Shown: positions 52,652 to 61,561 of the stretch, piece after piece
How positions within the stretch are numbered: position 1 is the first letter of the stretch
How the letters are laid out: every line of letters starts with the position of its first letter
Origin: Pseudoglutamicibacter albus
Lineage (GTDB): Bacteria > Actinomycetota > Actinomycetes > Actinomycetales > Micrococcaceae
Assembly: GCF_031458175.1 (NCBI RefSeq)
Contig: NZ_JAVDXX010000001.1
Location: 1,736,001 to 1,800,000 of the forward strand
Direction of reading: 5' to 3'
DNA: 64,000 nucleotides
The notes under the pieces: generated by a model
What the model was told of the DNA's origin: nothing
The model's database searches: none
The model's input: the letters and a program-made list of their open reading frames with translations, nothing else
Made by a program: the position numbers and the translations under genes

Positions 52652-52930
52652 TTACTTATTGGAAACAGCAGCCTTCAGCTTGGAGCCAGCGGAGAGCTTA
52701 ACGGAGTGACCAGCAGGGATCTGGATGGTCTCGCCGGTCTGTGGGTTGCGACCCTGGCGTGCGGCACGGTTGGTGCGCTCGAAGGACATCCAGCCTGGGA
52801 TGGAGACCTTGTTGCCCTGGGAGATCTGCTCGGTCACGGTCTGGAAGAGGGCATCCAGTACGTCGTTAACCGTGGTCTGGGTCTGGCCGGTGTTGTTCGC
52901 GATAGCGCTCACAAGCTCACTGCGGTTCAT
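52652..52930 (-). CDS. hup: DNA-binding protein HU
   Basis: HU is a small dimeric nucleoid protein that bends DNA. The 92-residue protein has the full HU fold: MNRSELVSAIANNTGQTQTTVNDVLDAL helices, the GNKVSIPGWMSFERTNRAARQGRNP strand-and-arm with the intercalating proline region, and PAGHSVKLSAGSKLKAAV. It is the short form without the lysine/alanine-rich tail of mycobacterial HupB. AGGAGG lies 7 bases before the ATG. Confidence 0.96.
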   Translation of the reverse strand: MNRSELVSAIANNTGQTQTTVNDVLDALFQTVTEQISQGNKVSIPGWMSFERTNRAARQGRNPQTGETIQIPAGHSVKLSAGSKLKAAVSNK

Positions 52931-53158
52931 TACTTGTCCTCCTGGACTCGGATACTCCCCAACCAGTGAGGGCTGAGGATTGCCCCAGGTTTCGGGGCCT
53001 GGATATGAAACTAACAGGTTTTCCCAGAATTTCGCGTGTTTCGGGGCGGATTTTCCGCGTTGAGTGAGAATTTACCCAGATTTTTGGCTGATTAGAGCTT
53101 CTTAGAGCGGTTTCTGGCGGCGAAAACACGAACGGAGCGGCCTAAACCTGCTTAAACG

Positions 53159-53211
53159 CGGACGTCCCGGCGCCTCGCTGATGTTCTTTTCAGCTGGGGC
53201 CGGGACGTCCG
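53159..53211. terminator. Probable terminator of the rpmB-rpmG-rpsN operon
   Basis: A 13-14 bp GC stem (CGGACGTCCCGGC from 53159, complement ending 53211) has one mismatch and an inner CTGA/TCAG extension. It lies 75 bases after the rpsN stop. The remainder of the 355-base gap 52931-53285 is AT-richer and probably holds the hup promoter; I see no gene there. Confidence 0.75.
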
Positions 53212-53285
53212 TGACAGCGTGCGATGCTTGTGTGTGCCGCTGTTGACGCTATGTGTTCCTCACAGTGGTGAGGAAGCGTGAGCGA

Positions 53286-53591
53286 TTACCAGGACGACTT
53301 GGTGATGCCTGGCAGCTCGCCCTTGTGAGCCATTTCGCGGAAACGCACACGCGAGATACCGAACTTCTGGAAGGTACCGCGTGGGCGGCCGTCGATGGAG
53401 TCACGGTTGCGAACGCGAACTGGAGAGGCGTCACGTGGGAGCTTCTGCAGACCGACGCGTGCTGCCTCGCGGGCTTCGTCGGTTGCGTTCGGGTCGATCA
53501 GGGTCTTCTTGAGCTCGGCGCGGCGCTCGGCGTAGCGAGCCACGATCACCTTGCGCTGCTCGTTCTTGGCGATCTTCGACTTCTTAGCCAT
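53286..53591 (-). CDS. rpsN: 30S ribosomal protein S14, zinc-free form
   Basis: The 101-residue protein has the long S14 layout ([24 protein letters not shown], then [41 protein letters not shown]). It lacks the CxxC-CxxC zinc ribbon of the short form. It ends the small operon rpmB-rpmG-rpsN. In several actinobacteria such cysteine-free paralogues are Zur-controlled, but no Zur box is apparent here. Confidence 0.96.
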   Translation of the reverse strand: MAKKSKIAKNEQRKVIVARYAERRAELKKTLIDPNATDEAREAARVGLQKLPRDASPVRVRNRDSIDGRPRGTFQKFGISRVRFREMAHKGELPGITKSSW

Positions 53592-53593
53592 GC

Positions 53594-53761
53594 TTACCGC
53601 TCCTCACGGAAATCGACGTGCTTGCGAACCACTGGATCGTACTTCTTGAGCACGATGCGGTCCGGGTTGTTGCGGCGGTTCTTGCGGGTCACGTAGGTGT
53701 AACCGGTGCCTGCCGTGGACTTGAGCTTGATGATTGGGCGAACATCCTGTGCTTTTGCCAT
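53594..53761 (-). CDS. rpmG: 50S ribosomal protein L33, zinc-free form
   Basis: A 55-residue protein beginning [20 protein letters not shown] and ending [10 protein letters not shown], with no cysteine pairs. Its ATG shares one base with the rpmB stop (TGATG), and it ends 3 bases before the rpsN start. Confidence 0.95.
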   Translation of the reverse strand: MAKAQDVRPIIKLKSTAGTGYTYVTRKNRRNNPDRIVLKKYDPVVRKHVDFREER

Positions 53762-53997
53762 CAGAACTTCTCTCCCTTCGCCTTAAGCTCAGCGACTACG
53801 GCTTCGATGCCGCGCGCGTCGATCGTCTTGATGCCCTTGGTGGACAGATTCAGGGTGATCGTCCGGCCGAGGGATGGTACGTAGTACCGCTTCTTCTGAA
53901 TGTTCAGGTCCCACCGACGCTTGGTGCGGCGGTGCGAGTGCGAGATGCTGTGTCCGAATCCGGGCACTGCACCGGTCACCTGGCAACGCTGTGCCAT
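53761..53997 (-). CDS. rpmB: 50S ribosomal protein L28
   Basis: The 78-residue protein begins [20 protein letters not shown] and has [20 protein letters not shown], the L28 core. A single cysteine remains, so the zinc site is absent. The ATG at 53997 has GGAGG 7 bases ahead; an in-frame start 6 bases earlier is not preferred. Confidence 0.95.
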   Translation of the reverse strand: MAQRCQVTGAVPGFGHSISHSHRRTKRRWDLNIQKKRYYVPSLGRTITLNLSTKGIKTIDARGIEAVVAELKAKGEKF

Positions 53998-54463
53998 GTT
54001 CACTCCTCCAGTGTTGGTCAGTTGTGCTGCGGTCCCTTGCCGCCTGGCTGTGGTGTTGGCTCGCCTGGAGTCAGGTGAGCGCAGCCGATGACGATGCGAG
54101 GTCCCGCTACCCAGTTGGGGACACCGTGCTTACAACGCTGGAGGGCCTAAAGCAGCTGGGTGAGATCCAGCCAGTGGTTGACCATCAGACAGGTTTCAAA
54201 CAACGGTGGTCCGGGTGAAGCGTGGGCATTTGCTTACCCACTGTTCACCTTCTCTTCCGTGTCACGGGCTGTTGGGCACGCAAAGATTAACGCGTGGCAA
54301 CAGAACGCCTATCTATCTTAGGCAATCCCCCATCTTTGGGGCAAATCATGGTAAGCGAGTTTGGCCACACTCGCACCGGGGCCTCCACCCAGCCGGCCGG
54401 CGCCCGGCGCGCGCCATATGGCAAATTGTGTGCCGCATCGTTTTCTTGGCTAGTCTTGTACTG
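53998..54463. other. Intergenic region, divergent rpmB and thiB leaders
   Basis: No gene is supported over these ~465 bases. The left part is the 5' leader and promoter region of the ribosomal protein operon. The right part carries the promoter of the thiamine operon ahead of its riboswitch. Open frames across it lack ribosome sites and protein-like composition. Confidence 0.6.
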
Positions 54464-54556
54464 AATCGACAGGGGAGCGCTAACCGAGCGCTGAGAGTGC
54501 CGATGTGGCAGACCCTCGAACCTGATCCGGTTAGTACCGGTGTAGGGAGTTCGAAT
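54464..54556 (+). ncRNA. TPP riboswitch (THI element)
   Basis: The conserved core elements are present in order: AGGGGAGC (54471-54478), GCTGAGAGTGCC (54490-54501), GACCCTCGAACCTGATC (54511-54527) and GGTTAGTACCGGTGTAGGGAG (parts within 54529-54549). These form the two arms that hold the pyrimidine and pyrophosphate of thiamine pyrophosphate. It lies 54 bases before the thiB start and should repress the thiamine importer when TPP is abundant. Confidence 0.95.
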
Positions 54557-54609
54557 CTTCTCTCGTGGGCACACGTGGGCCACCCCCTTTCATGAACTGG
54601 AAGGTTGTT

Positions 54610-55656
54610 GTGGCAGATATGCGTAGAAACCCTCTTATGGCGGCTACCGCGGTGCTCTCCGTTGCGGGCTTGGCGTTGAGCGGTTGTTCGATCGCGGCTC
54701 AGCAGGAGGATGCGGAGTCGAAAGAGAAGACGGTCACGATCATCACGCATGATTCTTTTGAGTTGACCAAGGAACAGGTCAAGAAGTTCGAGACCGAGAC
54801 CGGCTATAAGCTCAAGACGACCTCCCCAGGTGACGCGTCTTCTGTGGTCAATCAGCTGATCCTGGCTGAAGGTAAGGCGTCCGCGGACGGTTTCTATGGC
54901 GTGGATAACCTCCAGGCCGGCGCGCTGACGGAGAAGGGCGTGGTCGAGGACTATGTTCCGGAGAAACTGCCGGAGGCTGCGAAGAAGCTGACTAACAGTG
55001 ACGCGTTGACTCCGATCGATCAAGGCCAGGTGTGCATTAACGCTGACGCGGGCTGGTTCAAGAAGAACAAGGTTGATTTGCCGAAGAGCATCAACGACCT
55101 CACCAAACCTGAATACGCCAAGCTGCTGGTAGCCCAAGACCCGGCGCAGTCCTCCCCTGGCTTCGCGTTCATGGTCGCCACGATGCACAAGACTAAGGAC
55201 TGGAAGAAGGCGTGGGAGGACATGCTGGCTGGCGGCACCAAGGTCGTCTCTTCATGGTCTAACGCGTACAACACGGACTTCTCCGGTTCTGAAGGCAAAG
55301 GTAAGTACCCTCTGGTGGTCTCCTACTCCTCCTCCCCCGCTTTTGAGGGCGGTAAGACCGTGAACATCGATGACACCTGCATCGACCAGGTCGAATACGC
55401 CGGAGTGCTGAAGAACGCTAAGAACCCTGATGGTGCCAAGGCCTTCGTGGACTTCATGCTCAGCGAGGATATGCAGAACGCTATCCCTGAGCAGATGTAC
55501 ATGTACCCGGTGAACCCCGATGTGAAACTTCCGAAAGACTGGGCCGCTCACGCGCCGCTGTCGAAGACGTCGGTCACCCCGGACCCGAGCGAGATCGCCC
55601 AGAAACGCGAGGAGTGGATCAAGCAGTTCCGCGAGCTCAGCAAGAACGCTAAATAG
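54610..55656 (+). CDS. thiB: Thiamine ABC transporter, substrate-binding lipoprotein
   Basis: The 348-residue protein starts at GTG 54610 with GGAAGG 5 bases ahead. It has a basic start, a hydrophobic stretch and a lipobox (GLALSGC, C26). The mature part follows ThiB: VTIITHDSFELTKEQVKKFETETG, SVVNQLILAEGKASADGFYGVDN, TPIDQGQVCINADAGWF, SSPGFAFM and the late VEYAGVLKNAKNPDGAKAF. It binds thiamine or its phosphates outside the membrane. It is the first gene of thiBPQ behind a TPP riboswitch. Confidence 0.92.
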   Translation: MADMRRNPLMAATAVLSVAGLALSGCSIAAQQEDAESKEKTVTIITHDSFELTKEQVKKFETETGYKLKTTSPGDASSVVNQLILAEGKASADGFYGVDNLQAGALTEKGVVEDYVPEKLPEAAKKLTNSDALTPIDQGQVCINADAGWFKKNKVDLPKSINDLTKPEYAKLLVAQDPAQSSPGFAFMVATMHKTKDWKKAWEDMLAGGTKVVSSWSNAYNTDFSGSEGKGKYPLVVSYSSSPAFEGGKTVNIDDTCIDQVEYAGVLKNAKNPDGAKAFVDFMLSEDMQNAIPEQMYMYPVNPDVKLPKDWAAHAPLSKTSVTPDPSEIAQKREEWIKQFRELSKNAK

Positions 55657-55720
55657 GTGCGTTCCTGAGACGAACACTGGGTAGAAGAACGCCGGGTAGA
55701 AGAAGCAGGTCGGGTACCTG

Positions 55721-57505
55721 ATGCATAAGCAGAGCCGCTCTCACAGCGAGCTGAGGCGCCGGCGCCGCATCGTGACCATTGTGTGGTCTGTTGCGGCGCT
55801 GGCGTTGCCTGCCGTGTTCTTGGCTTTCTTCTTCGTGTGGCCGGTCGCGGCGATGATCGGCCGCGGCGTGACCCCGCCCGAAGGCAGTGAAGGTACGTGG
55901 TGGGGGCCGCTCGTTGCCGTGTTGTTCGATGGGTGGACCTGGAGGCTCATCGCGCAAACACTCGGGCTCGCGTTGGGTGGCACACTCGGCTCGATCGTTC
56001 TGGGGCTTTTCGGCGCCCACATTCTCTCGACCCGTTCTTTCCGTGGGCGCGGGGTCATCCGCGCGGTCGCGACCATCCCGTTCGTTTTGCCGACCGTGGT
56101 GGTGGGTGTCGCGTTCCGTGCCTTGCTCGCCGAGAACGGCCCGTTAGGTTTCTTGGGCCTGGATCAGACCACGGCCGCAGTCATCCTCGCGATGATCTTC
56201 TTCAACTTCTCGGTTGTTGTCCGTCAGGTCGGGGCTGTGTGGGCGGACCTTGACCCGCGCCAAGCCGAGGCCGCAAGGACCCTCGGGGCGAGCCGCTTAC
56301 GGGCCTTCCTAACGGTGACCCTCCCGGCGCTCAAACCCTCGATCTGGTCCGCGGCTTCGCTCATTTTCTTGTACTGCTCTACCGCGTACGGGTTGATGAT
56401 GACGCTCGGTAAACCAGGTTTCGGAACCTTGGAAACCGAGATCTATATCCAGACCGAGACGTTCCTGGACCTCCCCCAGGCGGCAGCGCTCTCGATCCTA
56501 CAGCTGGCGATTGTGCTCGCTTCGCTCGCGGTATCGCAACGCGCGCGCTCTAAATCTGAGACGGCTCTGCGACTATCGCAACCCCGCTTACGGCCGCTGA
56601 CCCGAGCTGACTGGTTCTCCGCAATAATCGCTTTCGGCACCGTCACTGCACTCATTGTGGCCCCACTGCTGGCGTTGCTGTTGCGTTCGTTCTCGACCCC
56701 GCACGGCTGGAGCCTCAACAACTACCGGCTTCTAGCTACCAGCTCGGGCACCGGCTTCGGCGGCGGCTCGACCCCGTTAGAGACGCTCCGCAATTCGCTT
56801 TTGACCGCATCGGACGCCATGTGGATCACCCTCATCGCGGGCCTCCCGTTGGCGTGGTGGCTCTCCCGCCACGCACGCACCGCCGCGTTCGGGCGGGCGC
56901 AGAAGATTGTGGATGCGGCCGTGATGTTGCCGGTCGGGGTCTCAGGGGTCACGATCGGTTTCGGTTTCATCGTGTCCTTACAGATCGCGTTCCCGGAGCT
57001 TGCGCGTTCAGGCTCGCTCGTGCCGTTCGCCCAAGCCGTGGTCGCGCTGCCCGTGGTGGTGCGCATGATCATCCCGATCCTGCGCTCGGTCGACCCGAAA
57101 CTCAGGGAGGCCGCCGCGACCCTGGGCGCGAGCCCACTGCGGGTCGCGCTGACCGTGGATGGCCCGATGGTCGCCCGCGGTATCGGATTCGCCGCGGGGC
57201 TGTCCTTTGCGATCGCGCTCGGTGAGTTCGGCGCCACGAGCTTCCTGGCGTCTGCGGACTTCCAGACCCTGCCGGTCACGATCGTGCGGCTTATGAACCG
57301 ACCCGGCGCCGATAACTACGGAATGGGTATGGCGGCCTCCGTGATCCTCGCGCTGGTTGCGGCAACCGCGATGGCGGTGTGCGAATGGCTCGCCGAACGC
57401 TCCACACGCTCCGCGAAACTCGCCTCAACATCCGCCCGTCTCGGCGCTGTTTCCGACAGTTCCGCTCCACGCAGCGCAGATACCGCTCCAGCTCAGGAGG
57501 ACTAA
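55721..57505 (+). CDS. thiP: Thiamine ABC transporter, permease
   Basis: The 594-residue permease has two repeats of six membrane helices, each with an EAA loop: RQAEAARTLGASRLRAFLTVTLP in the first half and KLREAAATLGASPLRVALTVDGP in the second. That doubled structure is ThiP. The signal-like first helix begins at about residue 22. It starts 64 bases after thiB and ends 2 bases before thiQ, with the thiQ ribosome site inside its last codons. Confidence 0.93.
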   Translation: MHKQSRSHSELRRRRRIVTIVWSVAALALPAVFLAFFFVWPVAAMIGRGVTPPEGSEGTWWGPLVAVLFDGWTWRLIAQTLGLALGGTLGSIVLGLFGAHILSTRSFRGRGVIRAVATIPFVLPTVVVGVAFRALLAENGPLGFLGLDQTTAAVILAMIFFNFSVVVRQVGAVWADLDPRQAEAARTLGASRLRAFLTVTLPALKPSIWSAASLIFLYCSTAYGLMMTLGKPGFGTLETEIYIQTETFLDLPQAAALSILQLAIVLASLAVSQRARSKSETALRLSQPRLRPLTRADWFSAIIAFGTVTALIVAPLLALLLRSFSTPHGWSLNNYRLLATSSGTGFGGGSTPLETLRNSLLTASDAMWITLIAGLPLAWWLSRHARTAAFGRAQKIVDAAVMLPVGVSGVTIGFGFIVSLQIAFPELARSGSLVPFAQAVVALPVVVRMIIPILRSVDPKLREAAATLGASPLRVALTVDGPMVARGIGFAAGLSFAIALGEFGATSFLASADFQTLPVTIVRLMNRPGADNYGMGMAASVILALVAATAMAVCEWLAERSTRSAKLASTSARLGAVSDSSAPRSADTAPAQED

Positions 57506-57507
57506 AT

Positions 57508-58233
57508 ATGTCTACTGCTTCATATGCCCTTGAGGCGCGCGATGTGGACGTCACCTATCCCGACGGCACCGTTGCTGTCCGCGGTGTCAGCGTGGGCGTG
57601 GAACCGGGCTCGGTTTTGAGCCTGTTGGGCGCTTCTGGCTCCGGTAAGTCCACGCTCTTGCGCGGAATCGCAGGCCTTGAAGACGTCACGGCTGGCGAGG
57701 TTCTGCTCGATGGCGTCGATGTTGCCGGTGTTCCGGTCCACCGGCGCGGCATCGGGATGGTGTTCCAGGACGGGCAACTGTTCCCGCACCGCACTGTGGG
57801 CCGCAACATCAGTTATGGCCTCGAGATGGCAGGGGTCGCGAAAGAGCAACGCAAGGCCAGGGTCGAGGCGATGCTTTCGCTCGTGGACTTGGACGGTTAC
57901 GCCGAGCGCCCCATCCGCTCGCTTTCGGGAGGTCAGGCCCAACGTGTCGCGCTCGCACGCACGCTCGCGCCGGAACCGAAGGTCGTTTTGCTTGACGAGC
58001 CGTTTTCGGCTCTGGACCGCGGCCTGCGCGCAACGCTCGCGCCGCACGTGCGGGAAATCCTCGCCCGCACCAGCACGACCGCCGTGCACGTGACCCACGA
58101 CCACACCGAAGCCCGTGCGCTCGCAACTCATGTGGCGATCCTCGATCACGGCAAGCTCATCGCCCACGGAACCTGGGAAGAGATCGACCAAGCGGCGGCA
58201 ACAGACGCGCGCATCGAACGCCTGCTGGGCTAG
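57508..58233 (+). CDS. thiQ: Thiamine ABC transporter, ATP-binding protein
   Basis: The 241-residue ATPase has Walker A GASGSGKST (41-49), the Q-loop MVFQDGQLFPHRTV, signature LSGGQAQRV (about 140), Walker B VVLLDEPFSALDR and switch histidine in VHVTHDHTEA. AGGAGG lies 7 bases before the ATG at 57508; a longer frame into thiP is rejected. Confidence 0.94.
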   Translation: MSTASYALEARDVDVTYPDGTVAVRGVSVGVEPGSVLSLLGASGSGKSTLLRGIAGLEDVTAGEVLLDGVDVAGVPVHRRGIGMVFQDGQLFPHRTVGRNISYGLEMAGVAKEQRKARVEAMLSLVDLDGYAERPIRSLSGGQAQRVALARTLAPEPKVVLLDEPFSALDRGLRATLAPHVREILARTSTTAVHVTHDHTEARALATHVAILDHGKLIAHGTWEEIDQAAATDARIERLLG

Positions 58234-58306
58234 CGCGGGCCGGGCCGTTCCAGTTCGAACCGCTCCCCTGCTAACCTGAGCCTCGGCCATGCCAGCGCGG
58301 TGGGCG

Positions 58307-59713
58307 TCAGCATTCGACGACGTTGACGGCGAGGCCGCCGCGGGCTGTCTCCTTGTATTTATCGAGCATGTCTTGGCCGGTGTCCCACATCGTCTTGATG
58401 ACCTCATCGAGGCTGACTTTCTGTGTGCCGTCCCCCATCATCGCCATGCGGGCGGCGTTGACAGCCTTCGTTGCGGCGAGCGCGTTGCGTTCGATGCACG
58501 GGATTTGGACGAGGCCGCCGATGGGATCGCATGTGAGGCCGAGGTTGTGTTCCATCGCGATCTCCGCGGCGACTTCTACTTGCCAGGGTTCGCCACCGAG
58601 GACTTCTGCGAGTCCCGCTGCGGCCATCGAGGAGGCGGATCCGACTTCGCCTTGACAGCCGACCTCGGCCCCTGAGATAGAGGCTTGTTTCTTATACAGG
58701 TTGCCGATCGCGGCCGCGGTGAGCAGATAGCGGCGCACTTGTTCCGCGATGACCTCGGGGGCTTGGCCGCGGCACGCGCGGGCGTAGTGGGTCACGTAGA
58801 AGCCGACCGCCGGAATGATGCCGGCCGCGCCGTTGGTTGGGGCGGTCACGATGCGCCCGCCGGAGGCGTTCTCTTCGTTCACGGCGAGCGCTGCGAGGTT
58901 GACCCACTCTTGCCAGTATTCGAAGGAGCGGTCTGTGTCGCGGGCGTAGAGTTCCTTGTGCCAGCGTGGTGCGCGGCGTGAAACGTTGAGCCCGCCGGGG
59001 AGGACGCCGGTGCGTTCGATCGCGGAGTTCTTGCAGTCCTCCATGACCTGCCATAGATGGTCGATGCCGTCCAGGACTTCTTGGCGGTCGCGGATCGCTT
59101 CCTCGTTAGCTAGCGCGACCTGCCATATGGCGAGGTCGTTGTCCTTGCACTGTTGCAGAAGCTCGGCACCCGTATCGAAGGGGTACGGGACGTCGATGTC
59201 CACGTGTGCCGCCGCGTCTTCATCGCCAGCTCGTTCGATGAATCCGCCGCCGATCGAGAAATAGGTCTCTTCGGCGATGACTCCCCCAGCGGATTCGAGG
59301 GCCGCGATCTTCAGTCCGTTCGTGTGCCGCGGCAAGATGGTGAGCGGGCGCTGCGTCATGTCCTCAACACCGAACGCGAGCTCAACGGTCTCCACGCCAT
59401 CGAGCGCGGAGCCCACCGCGAGCTTCTCCCCGCGATCCCACGCGGCATAACGAGCCTCGGCCTGCTCGGGCAAAACCGTCTCCGGCGCATAGCCCTCAAG
59501 GCCCAACAAGAGTGCCGTGAACGTCCCATGCCCTTGTCCCGTGGCAGCCAGCGAGCCATACACATCAACACGTAAGCCAGCCAGCCGGCCATACGCTGAC
59601 GGGTTAGCGGCAAGACGCTGCACGAAGTCCCGGCCGGCACGCAACGGGCCGACCGTGTGGGAGCTCGAAGGCCCCAAACCCACGGAGAAAAGATCAAAAA
59701 TACTCAGGTACAT
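58307..59713 (-). CDS. sdaA: L-serine ammonia-lyase, iron-sulfur dependent
   Basis: The enzyme deaminates L-serine to pyruvate using a 4Fe-4S cluster. The 468-residue single-chain protein has the N-terminal domain [24 protein letters not shown] and the catalytic alpha domain with [17 protein letters not shown]. The cluster cysteines are in [17 protein letters not shown] and [18 protein letters not shown]. The ATG at 59713 has AGGAG ahead; a GTG 6 bases upstream is possible. It lies 129 bases downstream of gcvH, which fits glycine-to-serine-to-pyruvate catabolism. Confidence 0.95.
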   Translation of the reverse strand: MYLSIFDLFSVGLGPSSSHTVGPLRAGRDFVQRLAANPSAYGRLAGLRVDVYGSLAATGQGHGTFTALLLGLEGYAPETVLPEQAEARYAAWDRGEKLAVGSALDGVETVELAFGVEDMTQRPLTILPRHTNGLKIAALESAGGVIAEETYFSIGGGFIERAGDEDAAAHVDIDVPYPFDTGAELLQQCKDNDLAIWQVALANEEAIRDRQEVLDGIDHLWQVMEDCKNSAIERTGVLPGGLNVSRRAPRWHKELYARDTDRSFEYWQEWVNLAALAVNEENASGGRIVTAPTNGAAGIIPAVGFYVTHYARACRGQAPEVIAEQVRRYLLTAAAIGNLYKKQASISGAEVGCQGEVGSASSMAAAGLAEVLGGEPWQVEVAAEIAMEHNLGLTCDPIGGLVQIPCIERNALAATKAVNAARMAMMGDGTQKVSLDEVIKTMWDTGQDMLDKYKETARGGLAVNVVEC

Positions 59714-59842
59714 TCGCACTCCTGAAAACTTTCGCCGGCACGCTCTCCCTCAAGGTGGGCGTGCCGGCGAAGGTCTATATGTCCCTGCGGCGAGGCGCCC
59801 TGCCTGGCCCCGCCACTACGGTGAAACGCGTCAAGCGACGCT

Positions 59843-60223
59843 CTAGACGAGGTTGCCGCCATTCGCGGAAGCGTAATCCTCAGCGGAGAGCAGCTCACCT
59901 TCCGAGGTCACCTCTACAGTGAAAAGCCAACCGGCACCGTATGGGTCCGAGTTCAACAGTGCAGGATCATCGATCACGGCCTGGTTGATCTCAACGATCG
60001 TGCCGCTGACCGGCGCGTACAGGTCAGAAACCGACTTGGTGGACTCGACCTCGCCGCACGTCTCACCAGCGGTAACCTCGCTGCCGGCCTCTGGCAGGTC
60101 TACGTAGACGACGTCACCCAGGGCGTCAGCCGCAACCTGGGAAATGCCAACCTTCACCGGGTTGGAGTCATCCACCCACTCGTGCTCGGCGGAATAACGG
60201 AGGTTCTTCTTCACATCGGACAT
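59843..60223 (-). CDS. gcvH: Glycine cleavage system H protein
   Basis: GcvH is the lipoyl shuttle of the glycine cleavage complex. The 126-residue protein has the lipoylation lysine K63 in GEVESTKSVSDLYAPVSG, flanked by the usual glutamates. It also has LRYSAEHEWV at the start and NSDPYGAGWLFTVEV near the end. It lies 91 bases after gcvT, with a good ribosome site before the ATG. Confidence 0.96.
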   Translation of the reverse strand: MSDVKKNLRYSAEHEWVDDSNPVKVGISQVAADALGDVVYVDLPEAGSEVTAGETCGEVESTKSVSDLYAPVSGTIVEINQAVIDDPALLNSDPYGAGWLFTVEVTSEGELLSAEDYASANGGNLV

Positions 60224-60314
60224 GGTCTCTCCTTGATGATCAGGCCAGGAATCCGGCCGTACATGTGAATCTAAAACTGCGAAGCTAGATGCGTGAATCT
60301 AGTTGTGTGTGACT

Positions 60315-61442
60315 TTAGTTGGAACGACGATAGAACGGGAGAGGCACCACCGTAAACCCGAGCATCTTGCCCCGGATATCCACGGCCAGCTCGGTGCCTT
60401 CCTCAGCGTGGGCAACATCGACCATCGCCAATGCGACCGGATAACCCAGCGTCGGGGACGGCTGGCCGCTGGTCACTTGCCCCACCTCAGCGCCATCGAG
60501 CATCACGGTGTATCCGCCGCGGGCGGCGCGACGCTCAAGGCCTTTCAAACCCACCAAGCGGCGGCCACTCGTGACACCCAGCCCGGATTCTTTGGCGGCC
60601 TCGAACGCGTCCCGGCCCACAAAACGCTCATTCTTCTTCAACGAAACCACCGGACCCAAACCGGCCTCGAGTGGCGACGTCTCAGCCGATAGTTCGTTGC
60701 CATACAGCGGCATACCGGCCTCCAGACGCAGCGAATCACGCGCAGCCAGGCCGCACGGAAGCAAACCATCCGCAGCGCCAGCGTGAATCACCGCATCCCA
60801 CACGGCCTTCGCATCGGCGTTAGCGATATAGATCTCGTAGCCGTCCTCGCCCGTGTAGCCTGTGCGAGCAACCAACGCATCCACACCAGCCACCGTGGCG
60901 GGCACCGCCGAATAGAAACGCAGATCAACCACGGCATCGCGGTCAGCGCCCTCGGTCACGGCCGCGAGGATCTTCTCCGCATTCGGGCCCTGAACCGCAA
61001 CCAGCGCGGTCTCATCAGACTCATCGGCAACCACAACATCGAAACCCAGAGCGCGTTCCTTGAGGGCCTCAAGCACCGCTGGGGTGTTGGAGGCGTTCGG
61101 GACCACCAGGAACTCGGTCTCATCTAAGCGGTAGACGATCAAGTCATCGATGATCCCGCCGTCGGCGTTCATAAGCAGCGAATACTTAGCCCGACCCACA
61201 GCGACCGCCGCGAGATTCCCCGCAAGAGCCGTGTTGAGGTAGCTCGCCGCATCAGGCCCGCTCACCCGAACCTCACCCATGTGGGAGAGATCGAATACGC
61301 CCGCTGCCTCACGCACCGCCTTATGCTCGGCAAGCTCGGAACCGTAACGCAACGGCATATCCCAGCCGCCAAAATCGGTGAAGGATGCACCCAGCGCCTC
61401 ATGAACCTCATGAAGCGGAGTGTGACGAGACGTTATATGCAT
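60315..61442 (-). CDS. gcvT: Glycine cleavage system T protein (aminomethyltransferase)
   Basis: GcvT moves the aminomethyl group to tetrahydrofolate, giving 5,10-methylene-THF and ammonia. From ATG 61442 it has 375 residues, starting MHITSRHTPLHEVHEALGAS and continuing DFGGWDMPLRYGSELAEHKAVR, FDLSHMGEVRV, and the folate-site RTGYTGEDGYEIY and LAARDSLRLEAGMPLYGNEL. An in-frame GTG at 61517 with AGAGGA ahead would add 25 non-conserved residues and is a real alternative. It lies downstream of gcvP. Confidence 0.92.
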   Translation of the reverse strand: MHITSRHTPLHEVHEALGASFTDFGGWDMPLRYGSELAEHKAVREAAGVFDLSHMGEVRVSGPDAASYLNTALAGNLAAVAVGRAKYSLLMNADGGIIDDLIVYRLDETEFLVVPNASNTPAVLEALKERALGFDVVVADESDETALVAVQGPNAEKILAAVTEGADRDAVVDLRFYSAVPATVAGVDALVARTGYTGEDGYEIYIANADAKAVWDAVIHAGAADGLLPCGLAARDSLRLEAGMPLYGNELSAETSPLEAGLGPVVSLKKNERFVGRDAFEAAKESGLGVTSGRRLVGLKGLERRAARGGYTVMLDGAEVGQVTSGQPSPTLGYPVALAMVDVAHAEEGTELAVDIRGKMLGFTVVPLPFYRRSN

Positions 61443-61561
61443 GTTCGTTGGAACCCTTTCGTGCAGGGTCGGCGAAACGCCGGTGCTATCTGGATGGTGG
61501 GGTGAGTTATGAGCCACGGGCCAGTCCTCTTGATCGTGGAAGAAACTAGTCCTCTAAGAAA

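Noticed and set aside
53594-54463. Zur box before the zinc-free ribosomal protein genes
   Set aside because: I looked for a TGAAAATGATTTTCA-like palindrome upstream of rpmB and found none; these may simply be the constitutive copies.
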